In this document: positions 55,912-64,000 of the stretch, one piece after another
Layout of the letters: the number at the start of each line of letters is the position of its first letter
Numbering within the stretch: the stretch's first letter is position 1
NCBI GenBank assembly: GCA_027023805.1
Contig: JALVUF010000061.1
Coordinates: forward strand, 1 to 64,000
DNA length: 64,000 bases
Direction of reading: 5' to 3'
DNA from: Helicobacteraceae bacterium
GTDB taxonomy: Bacteria > Campylobacterota > Campylobacteria > Campylobacterales > Sulfurimonadaceae
The notes under the pieces: model-generated
Told to the model about the DNA's origin: nothing
Databases searched by the model: none
Seen by the model: the letters and a program-made list of their open reading frames with translations, nothing else
Program-made: the position numbers and the translations under genes

Positions 55912-55918
55912 AAAAATA

Positions 55919-57463
55919 TTGTTTAATATAAGAACCTACAGTAAGGCAAACCTTAAAAACGACATTTTATCCGGACTTGTCGTAGCAGTCGCCTTAGTGC
56001 CGGAAGCTATAGCGTTTTCATTTATAGTAGGCGTTAGTCCTATAGTGGGATTATATACAGCGTTTATTTTAGGCATAGTAACATCTGTCTTAGGCGGAAG
56101 ACCGGGTATGATAAGCGGGGCTACAGGATCAGTAGCCGTGGTGCTTGTATCATTGGCTATCGCGGTAAAACATCTACTAATCATTCATGGTATCAGTGGA
56201 GATGCTTTGAGTGTAGGGATACTGCAATATATCACTTTAACTGCAATCTTAGCCGGCGCGTTGCAGATACTAGCCGGCGTATTTAAGCTTGGTAAGTTTA
56301 TACGCCTTGTACCCCTGCCCGCTATTTATGGGTTTGTAAATGGCTTAGCGATAGTAATTGCCATGTCTCAACTTAAATTTTTTCATCATCAAAATCTTTA
56401 CATGTACATCCTGGTTTTTTGCACCATGTTGATTATGTTTTATTTACCAAAGATTACTAAAAGTATTCCGGCAGGACTAATTGCCATAGTATCTCTTACT
56501 TTAATTGTCTATATTTTTCATATCCACACGACCCTGATAGGCAATATCGCAAATCTCTCTGCATTTGAAGGTAAATTACCGTCATTTTCAATCCCAACTA
56601 CGGTATTAAGTGTCCATGCGCTCAAACTTGTTTTTCCATACGCACTCATAGTCGCACTAGTGGGATTGATAGAATCACTCTTAACTTTAACAGTTTTAGA
56701 TGAGATGAGCCAGACAAGGGGGAGTGCTAACAAAGAATGTATAGCCTTAGGTACCGGAAATGTAACATGTGGGCTGTTTGGCGGTATGCCCGGATGTGCC
56801 ATGATAGGACAATCGATTATCAATTTTACATCAGGCGGACTGGGACGATTATCCAGCAGTGTTGCTGCAATTGGACTGCTCCTGCTTGTCACTTCGCTCA
56901 CACCGCTATTAAATATCATTCCCATAGCCGTTTTAGTCGGCATTATGTTTATGGTGAGTGTCGGAACATTTGAGTGGAGCAGTATCTCACATCTAAAGCA
57001 CATGCCTAAAGAAGATGCTTTTATAGTAGTTTCCGTTACTGTTATAACTATATTTGCGGATTTAGGCATTGCCGTACTAGCAGGAGTGATTATCTCGGCA
57101 CTTGTATTTGCATGGAAAAATGCAAAAATATATGCACATACACACACCAATAAAGATGGCAGTAAAATATATAAACTAAGCGGTCCGCTCTTTTTTGCTT
57201 CAAGTAAATTTTTTCTGGATATATTTGATACAAAAGACGATCCATTATCTGTTATTATTGATTTTAAAAATGCCAGAGTTATGGACGCGAGCGGTGTAGA
57301 GGCTATAGATACAATTACAAAACAGTACAATAAATTAGGTAAAGATGTAATATTAAGACATCTCAGTCAAGACTGCAAAGCTATTTTAACAAATGCGGGT
57401 AAACACTGTAAGTTTACTCAAGAAGAAGATGATCCAAATTATAAAGTCGCATATAACTATTGA
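55919..57463 (+). CDS. SulP-family anion transporter with STAS domain
   Basis: 514 residues. About ten to twelve membrane helices carry SulP signatures: LSGLVVAVALVPEAIAFSFIVGVSPIVGLYTAF, GGRPGMISGATGSVAVV and GTGNVTCGLFGGMPGCAMIGQS. The C-terminal STAS domain spans about residues 425-510 (SVIIDFKNARVMDASGVEAIDTI). Substrates in the family include sulfate and bicarbonate, and either would suit a sulfur-oxidising autotroph. The sequence does not decide. Start is TTG, 8 bp after valS, so the two genes may be co-transcribed. Confidence 0.92.
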   Translation: MFNIRTYSKANLKNDILSGLVVAVALVPEAIAFSFIVGVSPIVGLYTAFILGIVTSVLGGRPGMISGATGSVAVVLVSLAIAVKHLLIIHGISGDALSVGILQYITLTAILAGALQILAGVFKLGKFIRLVPLPAIYGFVNGLAIVIAMSQLKFFHHQNLYMYILVFCTMLIMFYLPKITKSIPAGLIAIVSLTLIVYIFHIHTTLIGNIANLSAFEGKLPSFSIPTTVLSVHALKLVFPYALIVALVGLIESLLTLTVLDEMSQTRGSANKECIALGTGNVTCGLFGGMPGCAMIGQSIINFTSGGLGRLSSSVAAIGLLLLVTSLTPLLNIIPIAVLVGIMFMVSVGTFEWSSISHLKHMPKEDAFIVVSVTVITIFADLGIAVLAGVIISALVFAWKNAKIYAHTHTNKDGSKIYKLSGPLFFASSKFFLDIFDTKDDPLSVIIDFKNARVMDASGVEAIDTITKQYNKLGKDVILRHLSQDCKAILTNAGKHCKFTQEEDDPNYKVAYNY

Positions 57464-57523
57464 GCTGATGACTACGGTTAAAAGCTATTTCATCTAATTC
57501 TCTCAAACAAATATGTTAACCCG

Positions 57524-58900
57524 CTAATAGATAAATTTAACCGGTGCTACATCTTGATACAGAGGTCTGCATTGTCCCAAATTACCATTAACAAATGATG
57601 GATCTGCGATAACAAAATGTATGCCGTGTATAAAAAAACCATAACCCTTCATAGGAATATCAAGAGCAACCGCTGCATAATGCTTATAAATAGCAATTCT
57701 CACAGCAATATCAAATAACTTATGCATGACATTAGCATATAAAATGCTACGGTTAAAACTATTTAAACTCCCATAATACAGTGTTTGTTCACTAAACATA
57801 AACTTGCTAGCATCAACAGACTTCTTGTGTAAAGTTAAGCTATGTTGCATAAATAACAACACAAAATTCATAGCATGACTTGCGCTTTTTCCGTCAATAT
57901 ATTGAGCTAGTTGAGTGGATATCTGACGATACAAAGCTTTTGATATAGGCGCATGCAGATATACCGATAGGCCTACTTGTGGATATGTATTTAAAAAATC
58001 TAGGATATTTTTATTGTAAGTAAATAAAAAATTATATTTCTTACCTTCATAATTAAATACCGTCTCCTGCTTTACTGCTTTAAAAGGTAAAACAGGCAAT
58101 CTCTTTAACATAAAATTAAAAGGATGATTAGCATGAGGGTAATCAAATGCATATGTAAGAAGCTTGGCATCTTTTTTAGGCTGTTGCAAAAACAGATAAT
58201 ATCTTTTATGCTTTATATCATAAAAAGCACGATTATACAATTTATTATTACTGTATATCAACAATGCAACCTTGCCCTCTACCAAAGCTACTTTAACATT
58301 AAAGTCTAATTTATTTAAGATAAAGCAAGTAAAAACATTAGCGGCATTTGTTAAAAATAACTTATTGGCCAATTTGTGTATCAGCAAAAATGTACCCCAA
58401 TCATTAAGCTTCATTTGTCTGCGCAGCATCACAATACGCGTTATTATTTTTTTATACTTTGAACTAGCTACTAAATCAAAAAACTTAATAATATCCTTTT
58501 TATTTCCTACATGTAATGAACTATTTTGCAACTTTGATGGAATATTAAAAGCGATAGTTGAGCCAAAAAATTTTACCGTCACATTACCGAGATACTCATT
58601 GTTGCTCTTTAGAGTACGCCTTACATGTAAAGGATTAACCGGCAGAAGAATTCTAGGACCAAGACTGCTAATAGTTGAGTATCGTGTTTTGCCTATCTTT
58701 ACATTAAAAATAAGCTTATATCTGCCTGCTGCCGCATAATTATTCCATTTGCCATTTAAGGCTTTTAGAAACAGACGATCATTATCATTATGCAAGTTAC
58801 TTGATATTGCAATGGGCGCAGTTTCAAACTTTGCAAATGCTGCGGCATATGACTCTATACTAAAGAGCAGTAAAAAACTAAAAAGGCCAAATAGTTTCAA
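57524..58900 (-). CDS. Secreted protein, possibly transglutaminase-like
   Basis: About 458 residues. Starting at the TTG at 58900 gives a clean signal peptide (MKLFGLFSFLLLFSIESYA); a GTG at 58933 is the longest frame. No firm family. The segment NAANVFTCFILNKLDFNVKVALVEGKVALLIYSNNKLYNRAFY, with one Cys before a strand-rich stretch, together with HFVIADPSFVNGNLGQ near the end, resembles the Cys...His...Asp layout of transglutaminase-like peptidases. This is an eye-level similarity only. It overlaps the 3' end of flgH by about 20 bp and is probably co-transcribed. Two copies of the TACATGTAA motif lie inside. Confidence 0.8.
   Translation of the reverse strand: MKLFGLFSFLLLFSIESYAAAFAKFETAPIAISSNLHNDNDRLFLKALNGKWNNYAAAGRYKLIFNVKIGKTRYSTISSLGPRILLPVNPLHVRRTLKSNNEYLGNVTVKFFGSTIAFNIPSKLQNSSLHVGNKKDIIKFFDLVASSKYKKIITRIVMLRRQMKLNDWGTFLLIHKLANKLFLTNAANVFTCFILNKLDFNVKVALVEGKVALLIYSNNKLYNRAFYDIKHKRYYLFLQQPKKDAKLLTYAFDYPHANHPFNFMLKRLPVLPFKAVKQETVFNYEGKKYNFLFTYNKNILDFLNTYPQVGLSVYLHAPISKALYRQISTQLAQYIDGKSASHAMNFVLLFMQHSLTLHKKSVDASKFMFSEQTLYYGSLNSFNRSILYANVMHKLFDIAVRIAIYKHYAAVALDIPMKGYGFFIHGIHFVIADPSFVNGNLGQCRPLYQDVAPVKFIY
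58507..58516. repeat. Near-copy of the palindrome (CTACATGTAA on the plus strand)
   Basis: One-mismatch copy in the secreted-protein gene, read on its strand as Leu-His-Val-Gly; 114 bp from perfect copy 10. Confidence 0.35.
58621..58630. repeat. Palindrome TTACATGTAA, copy 10
   Basis: Inside the secreted-protein gene, read on its strand as Leu-His-Val. Confidence 0.6.
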
Positions 58901-59594
58901 TAAGCTTAGTACCCCATCCCTGGTTTGTAACACTGTTTAAATCTCCTTCGGTAGTGTAAAGAATCTTAGCATCACTTATTTGATTCGAATTGATCGTATT
59001 GTTTGAGCCTATATCAAACGGTCTGATAACACCGCTTACTTCAACGATCTGCTTCTCGCCATCAACCATAATCTCACGCTTGCCCATAATATAATAATTT
59101 CCATTTTGCATAACTTTTATCACTCTAGCTGAAACTGTTGTCGTAAAAGAAGCAGCCTGTGTTGCTGAACCAGAACCGCTGAATTTTGATGATGAGTTGG
59201 TTCCAAACCCGATATTTGTCAAGCCGTTTAATTTATTTGCATATGCAGATACGGCAGGATTAGCTCCCTGTGCGGTAAAAATACCGCCTCCAAGTTTTTC
59301 AGCATCGCTTTTAGTTAACGCTTTTGTATTTTTATTACTGCTTGTTGTTTGTGTCGATATTATGACGGTGACAAGATCATTAACTCTCATGGCTTTATGA
59401 TCTGAAAATAGCTGATGATTTCCTTGCCCATATATACTCCCATCTGCAATATAGCTGCTTGTTTCAGGTTTTGAAGGCATCTGCTGAACATATTTTGGCG
59501 GTTTAAAATTCATAGTAGGCTCAGTTAAACGTGCTGCACAGCCTGAAAATAAAATCGCAAAGAAAGATAAAATGAAAAATATTGATTTATGCAT
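58878..59594 (-). CDS. flgH: Flagellar L-ring protein FlgH
   Basis: Lipoprotein forming the outer-membrane L ring of the flagellar basal body. 238 residues. The signal peptide ends in the lipobox FSGC (Cys19). FlgH signatures are GSIYGQGNHQLFSDHKAMRVNDLVTVIISTQT, and towards the end YYIMGKREIMVDGEKQIVEVSGVIRPFDIGSNNTI. No flgG or flgI is adjacent; flagellar genes in this phylum are scattered, so this is not unusual. Confidence 0.95.
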   Translation of the reverse strand: MHKSIFFILSFFAILFSGCAARLTEPTMNFKPPKYVQQMPSKPETSSYIADGSIYGQGNHQLFSDHKAMRVNDLVTVIISTQTTSSNKNTKALTKSDAEKLGGGIFTAQGANPAVSAYANKLNGLTNIGFGTNSSSKFSGSGSATQAASFTTTVSARVIKVMQNGNYYIMGKREIMVDGEKQIVEVSGVIRPFDIGSNNTINSNQISDAKILYTTEGDLNSVTNQGWGTKLIETIWPF

Positions 59595-59674
59595 AAATTT
59601 TACTTCTTTTACTTTTGTTATATAGCTGTATCAAGCAATAATAGTTCCATAAGTAATTTATGATCAAACAATAT

Positions 59675-60463
59675 TTAAACACCTGTTTTTAGCTTACGCA
59701 ATGCCTTTTGTATATTATCTTCACGCATCAAAGACTCTCCGACTAAAAATGCATCAACGCCGATACTAGAGAGTTCTTCTAGCTGCTTATGCTCTTTTAT
59801 GCCACTCTCAGCAATAATTACTTTTCCATTAGGTATTAGACCAATTAGCTCATGGCATAAACTCATATTCATCTCAAATGTATGTAAGTCTCTATGATTA
59901 ATCCCGATAATATCCGCACCGCAATATATTGCCTTTGTTAAGTCTTTTTTATCGTGTATCTCAACTAACGCCTCCATACCAAGATGTCTTGTATAGTTCA
60001 GTAAATCCTTTAGATCCTTTTTGCTAAGCGCCTTTGCAATTAAAAGTATAAAATCCGCTCCATACACCAAAGACTCCAATACCTGATATTTGGAGACGAT
60101 AAAGTCTTTTCTTAAAAGCGGAATGCCGACATATCGTCTGATACCGGCTAAATACTCTATATCTCCTTTGAAAAAATGCGGCTCAGTTAAAACAGATATA
60201 GCGTTAGCTCCGCTGGCTTCATAAGCTTGCGCAATAGCTAAGGGATCAAAATTTTCTTTAATGATACCTTTAGACGGACTAGCTTGTTTTACTTCGGCTA
60301 TGATGCGATAAGGGTCGCTGTCTGTTGATTTGAGCTCTGATATAACATCTCTTGGGACTCTGGCATTAAATGCAAGTGAGCGCCCCAGCCAGTCCAGACT
60401 AAACTCTTTTTCTCTTTTTTTTACATCTATTTTGGTTTGTTTTATAATATCATCTAAAATCAT
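59675..60463 (-). CDS. trpC: Indole-3-glycerol phosphate synthase
   Basis: Ring closure step of tryptophan synthesis. 262 residues, monofunctional. The TIM-barrel motifs are present: [69 protein letters not shown] and [10 protein letters not shown]. It lies 5 bp after the TPR lipoprotein gene and ends a four-gene minus-strand run. Confidence 0.96.
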   Translation of the reverse strand: MILDDIIKQTKIDVKKREKEFSLDWLGRSLAFNARVPRDVISELKSTDSDPYRIIAEVKQASPSKGIIKENFDPLAIAQAYEASGANAISVLTEPHFFKGDIEYLAGIRRYVGIPLLRKDFIVSKYQVLESLVYGADFILLIAKALSKKDLKDLLNYTRHLGMEALVEIHDKKDLTKAIYCGADIIGINHRDLHTFEMNMSLCHELIGLIPNGKVIIAESGIKEHKQLEELSSIGVDAFLVGESLMREDNIQKALRKLKTGV

Positions 60464-60468
60464 TTGAA

Positions 60469-61731
60469 CTATTTTTCCTTACAACTGTGTATCATCATAT
60501 AATGACTGTTTATTTCACTATTTTTAAGTCCTATATCATGTTTTACTTTTTCAATTAATCTATAGGCTCTTTGACAGTCATGCAGCTTATAATATCCAAG
60601 CGCTAAAGAGTCTATATAATAAGCTGAGTCCGGATCTTTTTTCAATGCCATCTTAACATATCTTATGCCCTGCTTTATATCTATATCATGTTCAATCATA
60701 AGATATCCAAGGTAATTCAAATATATAGCTTTTGAATCATAACTGACAGCTTTTTTTAACTCATGGACTATATCCGCCAACTGTTTACTCGTTGCCTTGC
60801 TTTGAAGACTCTCATACTCAAACATGGCACTTTGCGCCAAATAATTTGCGTTATATGTTTTTTTGTACAATGATTTGGCGACATCAGCCGCTTTATCATA
60901 CATATTTGAATATACATACAAGCTTAAAAGAAGTTTGTCGTTGCAATGACATCGCTGTAAAAATAACATTAATTGAGGATAATTTTGAGTATATTCATAA
61001 ATATTAACAATATCTTTTGCAATTTTTTTAGATGGATTAATGTTATACATTCTCAAATATGTTGATAACATGCCGTTAATGTTATTTTCATTACTATAAA
61101 ATCCTGCTAAAAGATTGCATACACCATCACCACATCCATTTATATGTATATAAGTCTCAAGATACGCAACCGCATCTCTTGGTTTTTGCAAATTTACAAA
61201 CAATATTGTAGCAATTCTTTTAAGCAGTTGTACATTATGATTAGCAGCATAAGCACTCTCAAGATAATCCAGTGCCATGCGATAACGCTTTTGCTTAATA
61301 TATACATCACTGACTAAAATATAATCACTGTTTTTATGTGTTTGATTAACCAATGCAAGAGCTTCTTTTTTTGCTGTATTATACTTTTTAAGGTTGATAA
61401 GCGCCAATACTTTATAGCGTTTTATCATGCTGTTGGTTTTTAGTTTTAAACTGTAATAAGATGCGGTTTTAAATACTTGGTTAAAATCTCTAGCAGCTAA
61501 TCGATCCGACAAAGCTCTATACAGATAAATAACATTTCCTGTTTTTTTATATACTTTTTTAAATAGTTTTGCAGCAGAGGCGTAATTATGAGTATTTTCT
61601 GCTTCTAGCGCAAACATTATGTAGGTATTCTCACCTGTAAATGTTTTTATCTCTTGTGGCTTCGGTGAAGCGTTAAAGCAACCTTGCAGCACCATAACCA
61701 TGCCGACTAATAATATAAATCTAATCATCAA
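60469..61731 (-). CDS. TPR-repeat lipoprotein of unknown function
   Basis: 420 residues. The signal peptide [18 protein letters not shown] ends in a lipobox with Cys18. The rest is helical TPR-like repeats ([109 protein letters not shown]). Likely anchored in a membrane facing the periplasm as a binding scaffold. It overlaps the YkgJ gene upstream by 11 bp. Confidence 0.88.
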   Translation of the reverse strand: MMIRFILLVGMVMVLQGCFNASPKPQEIKTFTGENTYIMFALEAENTHNYASAAKLFKKVYKKTGNVIYLYRALSDRLAARDFNQVFKTASYYSLKLKTNSMIKRYKVLALINLKKYNTAKKEALALVNQTHKNSDYILVSDVYIKQKRYRMALDYLESAYAANHNVQLLKRIATILFVNLQKPRDAVAYLETYIHINGCGDGVCNLLAGFYSNENNINGMLSTYLRMYNINPSKKIAKDIVNIYEYTQNYPQLMLFLQRCHCNDKLLLSLYVYSNMYDKAADVAKSLYKKTYNANYLAQSAMFEYESLQSKATSKQLADIVHELKKAVSYDSKAIYLNYLGYLMIEHDIDIKQGIRYVKMALKKDPDSAYYIDSLALGYYKLHDCQRAYRLIEKVKHDIGLKNSEINSHYMMIHSCKEK

Positions 61732-62101
61732 TAATTCCTGGACATTCTAATTTTAAAATATCGACACGATGTCTGAAATAGTCCCAAAAGGGAAATGTCC
61801 TGCACTGTGTCGGCCTAGCCTCGTATATGGAGCAGCCATTTATATTTCTGTCATAAAAAATACAATCAAAAGAATCTTCAACAACTCTCTCTTTAATAGA
61901 GTATCTACCCTTATGCTTATATAAATATTTATCACTAAATATCTCAGTATCTAATTTTAACAGACGTGCGATATCCGTAATCTCACCAGACGATAGATAA
62001 ATATAACCACTCTCACCCGTGCAGCACTTACCGCCGCAACTCTCGCATGCCCCTGCATCAAAGGTATATGAAAAATTCTTTTGTTTTATTATATTTGACA
62101 T
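61721..62101 (-). CDS. YkgJ-family cysteine cluster protein
   Basis: 126 residues with the family pattern: ACESCGGKCCTGESGYIYLS near residue 18, then FDCIFYDRNINGCSIYEARPTQCRTFPFW. The clustered cysteines probably bind zinc or an iron-sulfur cluster. Biological role is not established for the family. Overlaps at both ends (13 bp with the methylase upstream, 11 bp with the TPR gene) show co-translation. Confidence 0.92.
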   Translation of the reverse strand: MSNIIKQKNFSYTFDAGACESCGGKCCTGESGYIYLSSGEITDIARLLKLDTEIFSDKYLYKHKGRYSIKERVVEDSFDCIFYDRNINGCSIYEARPTQCRTFPFWDYFRHRVDILKLECPGIIDD

Positions 62102-62784
62102 TTAATACTTTCCGTATTTGCCTGTTTGTATAAGCAGAGCATCTCATCACTAAAACTATTTCCGTTAAAAGCTATAAATGGGGGTAGAACATTTAAAAGG
62201 GATCTAGAATTATTTCTTGCATGTATCATAACAACGGATGCGCTCCTGTCAATTTTTGAATGAACGAATTGTACATCAACTACTCTTAAATTTACTTCTT
62301 CTAAAGCAGTGCAAACAAGCGCAAACTGTTTTGCATCATAACAAAACACAAAATGACCCTTTGGACTCAGAAGTTGGGATACCTTTTTAAAAAATTCTTT
62401 CATTGGAAGATTGAAACTATATCTTGCATTGTTTATGATTTTATTTGAGCTTCTTGAAGCGCCATCATGATAAAAAGGCGGATTAGATACAATATGGTCA
62501 AATCGCTGTGTTGGACTAAATTTCAAAAAATCATCATGGTAGAGCGTATAGGATAGATCATTTATCTCAATATTTTTTTGGATATAATCAATAAATATTT
62601 TTTGTTTTTCGATACCATGTATTTTGATATTAAGGTTGTCCCTTGCCACAAGCAACCCAATGACGCCGCATCCGGCACCGACGTCTAACATGGTCCCTCT
62701 TTTACAAAAACGGTTAATAAATCCATACAGCACAATAGAATCACTATTGTAACAATACCCTCCATCAGGCTGATACAATTTCAC
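62089..62784 (-). CDS. TrmN6-like tRNA (adenine-N6) methyltransferase
   Basis: 231 residues. The SAM-binding motif GTMLDVGAGCGVIGLLVARDN is near residue 33, and the N6-adenine methylase motif IVSNPPFYHDGASRS near residue 95, as in TrmN6 (YfiC), which modifies A37 of tRNA1-Val. The N-terminal LYQPDGGYCYNSDSIVLYGF also fits. GTG start with AAGGA five bases upstream. First gene of the run that continues with ykgJ, the TPR lipoprotein and trpC. Confidence 0.87.
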   Translation of the reverse strand: MKLYQPDGGYCYNSDSIVLYGFINRFCKRGTMLDVGAGCGVIGLLVARDNLNIKIHGIEKQKIFIDYIQKNIEINDLSYTLYHDDFLKFSPTQRFDHIVSNPPFYHDGASRSSNKIINNARYSFNLPMKEFFKKVSQLLSPKGHFVFCYDAKQFALVCTALEEVNLRVVDVQFVHSKIDRSASVVMIHARNNSRSLLNVLPPFIAFNGNSFSDEMLCLYKQANTESIKCQI

Positions 62785-62808
62785 ATCTGTCCTTAAACTC
62801 AGTTTTGA

Positions 62809-62814
62809 TATACT
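62809..62814 (+). promoter_or_regulatory. Candidate -10 box of kdsB
   Basis: TATACT in TTGATATACTTTGG, 26 bases before the kdsB ATG. It lies within 10 bp of the opposing promoter box of the methylase gene. Confidence 0.35.
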
Positions 62815-62820
62815 TTGGGC

Positions 62821-62826
62821 ATTATA
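62821..62826 (-). promoter_or_regulatory. Candidate -10 box of the TrmN6-like operon
   Basis: TATAAT on the minus strand, 36 bases before the GTG start. It is close enough to the kdsB box that RNA polymerase could not occupy both at once. Confidence 0.4.
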
Positions 62827-62840
62827 TCAAAGGTGTGTAA

Positions 62841-63557
62841 ATGATAATAATTCCTGCACGTTTAGAATCAAGTAGGTTTGCAAGAAAAGTTCTAGCTGAT
62901 GTCGGTGGGCTTCCTATGGTAGTAAGGACGGCACAGGCTGTCAAAGAGATTGATGACGTGGTTGTAGCGGCAGATAGTGAGCTTATACTCTCTACATGTA
63001 AAGAGCATGATATAAAAGCCGTACTCACCTCAACAACGCATAAAAGCGGAACAGACAGAGTGCATGAATGTGCTCAAAAGCTCCTGCTTGATGATCATGA
63101 AATTATTATAAACGTACAAGCAGATGAGCCTTTTTTGCATCCAGAGGTTATACATAAATTACAATACCGGCTCAAAGAACTAAAACAGCAAAACAGAGAT
63201 TTTATCATGGGAAGCTGTTATAATGAGATAAACGATGATGCCGCAAAAGACGTCAATTTAGTCAAAGTTGTCATAGATAGTTGTGATAATGCCATATATT
63301 TTTCAAGAGCAAAAATTCCCTACAATCGAAGCAATACGGCAACATATTTTGGTCATATAGGTATATACGGTTTTACTAAAAAAAGCTTAAAAGAGTTTTG
63401 TAATCTTACAGATGCGCCGATTGAGAATATTGAGAAACTTGAGCAGTTGCGCGCTATTTACCACTCAAAGCCTATATCTATGGTAAAAGTTTCATCTACA
63501 AGTTTTGGAATTGATACGAAAGAAGATCTACAAAGAGCAGTAAAGCAGTTTTTATAA
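62841..63557 (+). CDS. kdsB: 3-deoxy-manno-octulosonate cytidylyltransferase
   Basis: Activates KDO as CMP-KDO for lipopolysaccharide core. 238 residues. MIIIPARLESSRFARKVLADVGGLPMVVRTA is the nucleotide-binding start, followed by HKSGTDRVHECAQKL, INVQADEPFLHPEVI, YFSRAKIPYNR and GIDTKEDLQRA. An AAAGGTG ribosome site precedes the ATG. Confidence 0.96.
   Translation: MIIIPARLESSRFARKVLADVGGLPMVVRTAQAVKEIDDVVVAADSELILSTCKEHDIKAVLTSTTHKSGTDRVHECAQKLLLDDHEIIINVQADEPFLHPEVIHKLQYRLKELKQQNRDFIMGSCYNEINDDAAKDVNLVKVVIDSCDNAIYFSRAKIPYNRSNTATYFGHIGIYGFTKKSLKEFCNLTDAPIENIEKLEQLRAIYHSKPISMVKVSSTSFGIDTKEDLQRAVKQFL
62992..63001. repeat. Near-copy of the palindrome (CTACATGTAA)
   Basis: One-mismatch copy in kdsB, read as Ser-Thr-Cys-Lys. 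Confidence 0.35.
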
Positions 63558-63566
63558 ATAAAGATT

Positions 63567-63602
63567 ACATTTACTCACATCTGCTTAAATATGAGTAAAT
63601 GT
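63567..63602. terminator. Bidirectional hairpin between kdsB and rpsO
   Basis: A perfect 11-base stem (ACATTTACTCA at 63567-63577 with TGAGTAAATGT at 63592-63602) and a 14-base loop sit between the convergent kdsB and rpsO stops. The minus-strand side is followed by a T-rich stretch, so it mainly suits rpsO. Confidence 0.6.
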
Positions 63603-63609
63603 GGTATTA

Positions 63610-63885
63610 TTAGATATTGTCTCTAATACCTAATTCTGATACTAAAGTATTGTAGCCTTCTCTATTGGTTGATTTAAGATAACGCATTAAGCGGCGACGC
63701 TGACCAACTAGCTTAAGCAAACCTAAACGAGATGAGTGATCTTTTTTAAATGTTTTTAAATGATCTGTTAATTCATTTATACGTGTTGTTAAAAGTGCAA
63801 TTTGAACTTCGCTTGAACCTGTGTCATTTTCATGACGTCCATATTTACTGACTATTTCCTGTTTTTTTGCCGAATCTAAAGCCAT
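63610..63885 (-). CDS. rpsO: 30S ribosomal protein S15
   Basis: 91 residues, standard S15. The signature [31 protein letters not shown] and the 16S-binding [22 protein letters not shown] are complete. An AGGAGGC ribosome site precedes the ATG. It lies alone, without pnp adjacent on the visible side. Confidence 0.98.
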   Translation of the reverse strand: MALDSAKKQEIVSKYGRHENDTGSSEVQIALLTTRINELTDHLKTFKKDHSSRLGLLKLVGQRRRLMRYLKSTNREGYNTLVSELGIRDNI

Positions 63886-63911
63886 AAAAGCCTCCTGAAT
63901 GGTATAATTTT

Positions 63912-63928
63912 TTAACTTTGAAAGTTAA
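63912..63928 (-). promoter_or_regulatory. Hairpin at the predicted 5' end of the rpsO mRNA
   Basis: TTAACTT and AAGTTAA form a seven-base stem with a three-base loop. It begins about where transcription would start from the upstream -10 box, so the rpsO mRNA may carry a hairpin at its extreme 5' end. Confidence 0.35.
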
Positions 63929-63934
63929 GGTGCA

Positions 63935-63940
63935 ATTATA
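63935..63940 (-). promoter_or_regulatory. Probable -10 box of rpsO
   Basis: TATAAT on the minus strand, 49 bases before the rpsO ATG. Confidence 0.4.
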
Positions 63941-63975
63941 TCAAAAATATCTTTATATCCGCAAGCTATTTTAGG

Positions 63976-63981
63976 TATAAT
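63976..63981 (+). promoter_or_regulatory. Possible -10 box for a plus-strand gene beyond the window
   Basis: TATAAT in TTAGGTATAATAAG, followed after about 14 bases by TTAGGATC, which could be a ribosome site at the window edge. The gene itself is not visible. Confidence 0.25.
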
Positions 63982-64000
63982 AAGTAAAAAAATTAGGATC

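Noticed and set aside
56518-57330. 270-codon open frame opposite the SulP gene
   Set aside because: It lies wholly antisense to a well-conserved SulP transporter and its product has no recognisable features. Long antisense frames arise from codon bias.
57464-57523. Terminator between the SulP gene and the secreted-protein gene
   Set aside because: Only short, widely spaced inverted repeats (GATGA/TCATC, GGTTAA/TTAACC) and no T tract; too weak to report.
5518-58630. TTACATGTAA as a transcription factor operator
   Set aside because: Nine of ten copies are deep inside coding regions, far from promoters, so a classical operator is unlikely as the main role.
58272-58739. 155-codon plus-strand frame
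   Set aside because: Antisense to the secreted-protein gene, which has a signal peptide and operon context.
1-64000. CRISPR arrays, prophage, insertion sequences with transposase, rRNA genes
   Set aside because: I searched by eye for regular direct repeats with spacers, integrase or transposase motifs and rRNA signatures and found none.

Overview
This window looks like an ordinary chromosomal segment of a low-G+C member of the Campylobacterota (Epsilonproteobacteria). It is probably a free-living, Sulfurimonas-like organism rather than a host-adapted Campylobacter or Helicobacter. The evidence is gene content and gene order. The sets yajC-secD-secF-leuS next to lnt, rodA/rluD-flpA-trmB-ftsE-ftsX-M23 peptidase, and argG-rplI-hslV-hslU-era all follow orders I know from Campylobacter jejuni. 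EI24, HDOD, PilZ and MSHA-type pilus genes point to an environmental relative. The genus assignment is inference. Coding density is very high and nearly every gap is below 150 bp.

Layout. 1-5.4 kb (minus): the start of an lptE-like gene, leuS, and the Sec accessory genes secF, secD, yajC. 5.4-8.6 kb (plus): lnt, cysK, a small class IV aminotransferase and a hypothetical gene. 8.6-15.5 kb (minus): a LysR regulator, an EI24 membrane protein, an HI0933-type flavoprotein, holA, an RNase R-type exonuclease and an HDOD protein. 15.6-22.5 kb (plus): a small hypothetical gene, purL, a YibQ-type deacetylase, dprA, a DedA protein, a peptide-deformylase-like membrane protein with a degenerate active site, and an ankyrin-repeat protein. 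22.5-24.3 kb: serB and metF diverge around a 260-bp inverted-repeat element that resembles a MITE. 24.3-28.6 kb: an MsbA-like exporter, a PilZ protein, tRNA-Met and rodA. 28.6-35.2 kb (plus): rluD, a FlpA-like lipoprotein, trmB, ftsE, ftsX, an EnvC-like M23 protein and flaG. 35.2-41.4 kb (plus): argG, an FTR-rhodanese fusion, rplI, hslV, hslU, era and a Csd6-like LD-carboxypeptidase. 41.6-51.1 kb (plus): a compact MSHA-type pilus assembly operon (I-J-K-L-M-N-x-E-G) with no pilin genes. 51.1-63.9 kb: a UvrD-family helicase, valS, a SulP transporter, a secreted transglutaminase-like protein with flgH, then trpC, a TPR lipoprotein, a YkgJ protein and a TrmN6-like methylase in series, then kdsB and rpsO.

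Three things stand out. First, the perfect palindrome TTACATGTAA occurs at least ten times, against roughly 0.24 expected by base composition. It is spread across the window and sits in two different reading frames of unrelated proteins, so it looks like a DNA-level signal. Second, the 260-bp element between serB and metF has 33-bp terminal inverted repeats, nested inner palindromes, a possible 5-bp target duplication and outward-facing -10 boxes. Third, the deformylase-like membrane protein has lost all of its metal ligands. The palindrome, dprA and the pilus operon together invite, but do not prove, a link to natural transformation.
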